Positions 62,064 through 64,000 of a DNA stretch of 64,000 bases are shown in pieces. The stretch is from Cellulosimicrobium cellulans (lineage in GTDB: Bacteria; Actinomycetota; Actinomycetes; Actinomycetales; Cellulomonadaceae). Positions within the stretch are counted from its first letter, which is position 1. Each line of letters opens with the position of its first letter. The DNA lies in NCBI RefSeq assembly GCF_024124905.1, contig NZ_JAMXST010000002.1:767554-831553 (forward strand). Direction: 5' to 3'. The position numbers were made by a program, and so were the translations under genes. Below the pieces are notes generated by a model. That model was not told the origin of the DNA and did not search any database. It saw only the letters and a program-made list of their open reading frames with translations.

Positions 62064-63335
62064 GTGAGCGACGTTCTCGACGAGCTGCAATGGCGGGGCC
62101 TGGTGGCGCAGTCCACCGACGAGGCCGCGCTGCGCGCCGCGCTGGCCGAGGGCCCGATCACGTACTACTGCGGCTTCGACCCGACGGCACCGAGCCTCCA
62201 CCACGGCCACCTCGTGCAGCTCGTCGTGCTGCGTCACCTCCAGCTCGCGGGCCACCGCGCCGTGGCGCTCGTGGGCGGGGCGACGGGCATGATCGGCGAC
62301 CCGCGCCAGTCGGGGGAGCGGGTGCTCAACACCAAGGAGACCGTCGCGGAGTGGACCGAGCGGCTGAAGTCGCAGGTGTCACGCTTCCTCGACTTCGAGG
62401 GGGACAACCCCGCCCTCCTCGTGAACAACCTCGACTGGATCTCCGAGCTGTCGGCGATCGACTTCCTGCGCGACGTGGGCAAGCACTACCGCCTCGGCAC
62501 GATGCTCGCGAAGGACACCGTCGCGCGCCGCCTGCGCTCGGAGGAGGGGATCAGCTTCACCGAGTTCAGCTACCAGATCCTGCAGGGGATCGACTTCCTC
62601 GAGCTGTACCGCCGGCACGGCGTGTCCCTCCAGACGGGGGGCAACGACCAGTGGGGCAACCTGCTCTCGGGCGTCGAGCTCATCCGCAAGACCGAGGGGG
62701 CGGCCGTGCACGTCCTCACGACGCCGCTCATCACCAAGGCCGACGGGACCAAGTTCGGCAAGACGGAGGGCGGGGCGGTCTGGCTCGCGCCCGACATGAT
62801 GAGCCCGTACGCCTTCTACCAGTACTGGCTCAACGCCGCGGACGAGGACGTGGTGGGCTGGCTGAAGATCTTCACGTTCCGCACGCGCGAGGAGATCGCC
62901 GAGCTCGAGACCGCGGTGCGCGAGCGGCCCGGGGCGCGCGAGGCACAGCGCGCGCTCGCGTCGGACGTGACGACGCTCGTGCACGGGGCGGAGGCGACGG
63001 CGTCGGTGATCGCCGCGAGCCAGGCCCTCTTCGGCCGGGGCGAGCTCGCCGGCCTGGACGCGGGAACCCTGGGCGCGGCCGTCGCCGAGCTGCCGCGCAC
63101 GGCGGCGCAGGTGGGCGACGCGGTCGTCGACCTCTTCGCAGCGTCGGGCCTCGTCGCCTCCAAGGCGGCCGCGCGTCGAGCGGTGGCCGAGGGCGGGGCG
63201 TACGTCAACAACGTCAAGGTGACGAGCGAGGACGCCGTCCTCGCGGCGGAGGACCTGCTGCACGGGCAGTTCGCCCTCCTGCGCCGGGGGAAGAAGACGC
63301 TCGGTGTCGCCGTCGCGGACGGCGCCGCCGGCTGA
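62064..63335 (+). CDS. tyrS: Tyrosyl-tRNA synthetase
   Basis: Class I synthetase of 423 residues. The HIGH-like motif is in DPTAPSLHHGHLVQL. The tyrosine pocket is in YQILQGIDFLELYRRHGVSL and GGNDQWGNLLSG. The KMSKS loop reads DGTKFGKTEGG (bacterial TyrS form). The C-terminal S4-like RNA-binding domain is ASKAAARRAVAEGGAYVNNV. GTG 62064 follows GAAGGAG, so the upstream extension of 33 codons is rejected. A terminator follows. Confidence 0.96.
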   Translation: MSDVLDELQWRGLVAQSTDEAALRAALAEGPITYYCGFDPTAPSLHHGHLVQLVVLRHLQLAGHRAVALVGGATGMIGDPRQSGERVLNTKETVAEWTERLKSQVSRFLDFEGDNPALLVNNLDWISELSAIDFLRDVGKHYRLGTMLAKDTVARRLRSEEGISFTEFSYQILQGIDFLELYRRHGVSLQTGGNDQWGNLLSGVELIRKTEGAAVHVLTTPLITKADGTKFGKTEGGAVWLAPDMMSPYAFYQYWLNAADEDVVGWLKIFTFRTREEIAELETAVRERPGAREAQRALASDVTTLVHGAEATASVIAASQALFGRGELAGLDAGTLGAAVAELPRTAAQVGDAVVDLFAASGLVASKAAARRAVAEGGAYVNNVKVTSEDAVLAAEDLLHGQFALLRRGKKTLGVAVADGAAG

Positions 63336-63358
63336 GCAGCCGAGTCGGCATGAGGACG

Positions 63359-63394
63359 GAGGGGCCGGACCGCGTCGAGCGGGACCGGCCCCTT
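63359..63394 (+). terminator. Terminator after tyrS
   Basis: GAGGGGCCGG and CCGGCCCCTT form a roughly 10-bp stem with a 16-nt loop, 23 bp after the stop, followed by cgtcgtc. The stretch 63395-63514 then shows nothing further. Confidence 0.65.
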
Positions 63395-63514
63395 CGTCGT
63401 CCCGTCGTGGCGGGAGGACCGCGCGACCCGGCCGTCCCGCGCCGCGACGGGGCGACCGCGAACCGAGCGTGGGACGGCGCTGCCGCGGGGGAGAAGGGAG
63501 CGCACCACACGGAT

Positions 63515-63543
63515 TTGGCACCCGGTCGGAGCGCGTGTAGTGT
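63515..63543 (+). promoter_or_regulatory. rRNA operon upstream promoter
   Basis: TTGGCA (63515-63520), 17 bp, TAGTGT (63538-63543): a near-consensus sigma-70-type promoter pointing toward the expected 16S gene. Confidence 0.6.
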
Positions 63544-63707
63544 TCTCGACGTTCGCCCGGCAGGGAGGAACGGACACCGGTTCTCGATCGCACGAGACGG
63601 TGGCTGGTCCCCCGGGCGCTCCCCCTCGAGAAGGACACGGAGCCTCGCGCGCCGTGACATGATCGGGGATGCCGGTTCCCCCGGCTCCCTCCGCTCGGAT
63701 CACCGAG

Positions 63708-63737
63708 TTGGAGAGGGCGCTGAGGGTCTGGTATATT
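63708..63737 (+). promoter_or_regulatory. rRNA operon proximal promoter
   Basis: TTGGAG (63708-63713), 18 bp, TATATT (63732-63737), the most AT-rich -10 in the window. Tandem promoters are typical of rrn operons. Confidence 0.65.
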
Positions 63738-64000
63738 AGAGAAGTTGCCCCAAGCGAGGTTCTGCCCGGTCGGGTGGTGCTGAGTTGGTGTGTGTCGGTT
63801 GTTTGAGAACTCAACAGTGTGCTTGTTAGTCAATGCCAATTTTTTGTCCCTGTGGCATGGCTGATCGTCTTCACCCGTCGGGTGGGGTGGTTGGTTGTGT
63901 CTGGGATTCCTTTGGTTGATTTCGGAAGATGATGTCATCTTTCGTGTTGATGCCAGTTTTGTGAACCCTGGTGGGTTCGCTTCGTATGGATTGTTCATCA
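63738..64000 (+). ncRNA. rRNA operon leader (5' part, 16S gene beyond the window)
   Basis: Base composition drops sharply. The segment GTTTGAGAACTCAACAGTGT (63801-63820) is the boxA-containing leader motif typical of actinobacterial rrn operons, followed by a T-run at 63840-63846 and AT-rich processing-stem sequence. The 16S signature (agagtttgatcctgg) is not yet reached at 64000, so the mature rRNA must start just downstream. Confidence 0.75.

Noticed and set aside
63304..63540. A 78-codon plus-strand ORF after tyrS
   Set aside because: It begins inside tyrS in another frame, runs through the tyrS terminator and ends in the rRNA promoter region; composition is Arg/Pro shadow.

Overview
The window is a chromosomal segment of a very GC-rich actinobacterium. 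Three observations point to Actinomycetota: the division genes include SepF and a Wag31-type DivIVA, many starts are GTG with 4-bp stop/start overlaps, and a bifunctional PriA stands in the histidine operon. Gene content and order suggest the order Micrococcales, perhaps a Cellulosimicrobium/Cellulomonas relative. That placement is inference from remembered gene order, not a database result. Almost everything is core metabolism. I see no prophage, IS transposase, CRISPR array, tRNA gene or defence island.

Layout. (1) 1-13378: the end of the division and cell-wall cluster (murD-ftsW-murG-murC-ftsQ-ftsZ-pgeF-sepF-yggT-divIVA), then a DksA-like gene, lspA, rluD and an acetyltransferase. (2) 13489-18254: dnaE, a Nudix hydrolase, a PPOX-fold flavoprotein and a divergent S4 protein. 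(3) 18361-29704: hisD, an acetyltransferase, a RecQ helicase with a phosphoribosyltransferase tail, an alcohol dehydrogenase, a membrane protein and a Rieske lipoprotein, then hisC-hisB-hyp-hisH-priA-sseB. (4) 29715-34563 on the minus strand: a GerW-family protein, a DUF1844/coiled-coil/trypsin-like protease operon, and a Fur-family regulator with a catalase. (5) 34649-43285: infC-rpmI-rplT-trmH-thpR, then pheS-pheT-SDR. (6) 43438-48545: yceI, a TPP riboswitch with thiD, a quinone oxidoreductase, an ABC ATPase and a FadR-type regulator. (7) 48584-50498: leuA behind a leucine leader peptide. (8) 50897-59831: argCJBDFRGH behind an ArgR-like operator. (9) 59857-63335: a P-loop kinase, a membrane protein, mpg and tyrS. 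(10) 63515-64000: tandem promoters and the leader of an rRNA operon whose 16S gene should start just past the window.

How the genes work together. Groups 1 and 5 supply envelope and translation functions in tightly overlapping operons. Groups 3, 7 and 8 are amino-acid biosynthesis (His, Leu, Arg), each with a different apparent control: leaderless promoters for his, ribosome-mediated attenuation for leu, and a repressor operator on the promoter for arg, with argR encoded inside the arg operon.

Most noteworthy non-coding observations: infC has no ATG/GTG/TTG start and must begin at AUC; twelve genes carry a -10-like hexamer only 6-7 nt before the start codon, implying leaderless mRNAs; there is a leuA leader peptide with four consecutive Leu codons; a 77-bp four-copy dyad lies between katA and the DUF1844 gene; and a 112-bp hairpin element with 22-bp perfect arms lies upstream of argC. 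No wholly new multi-gene system is evident.
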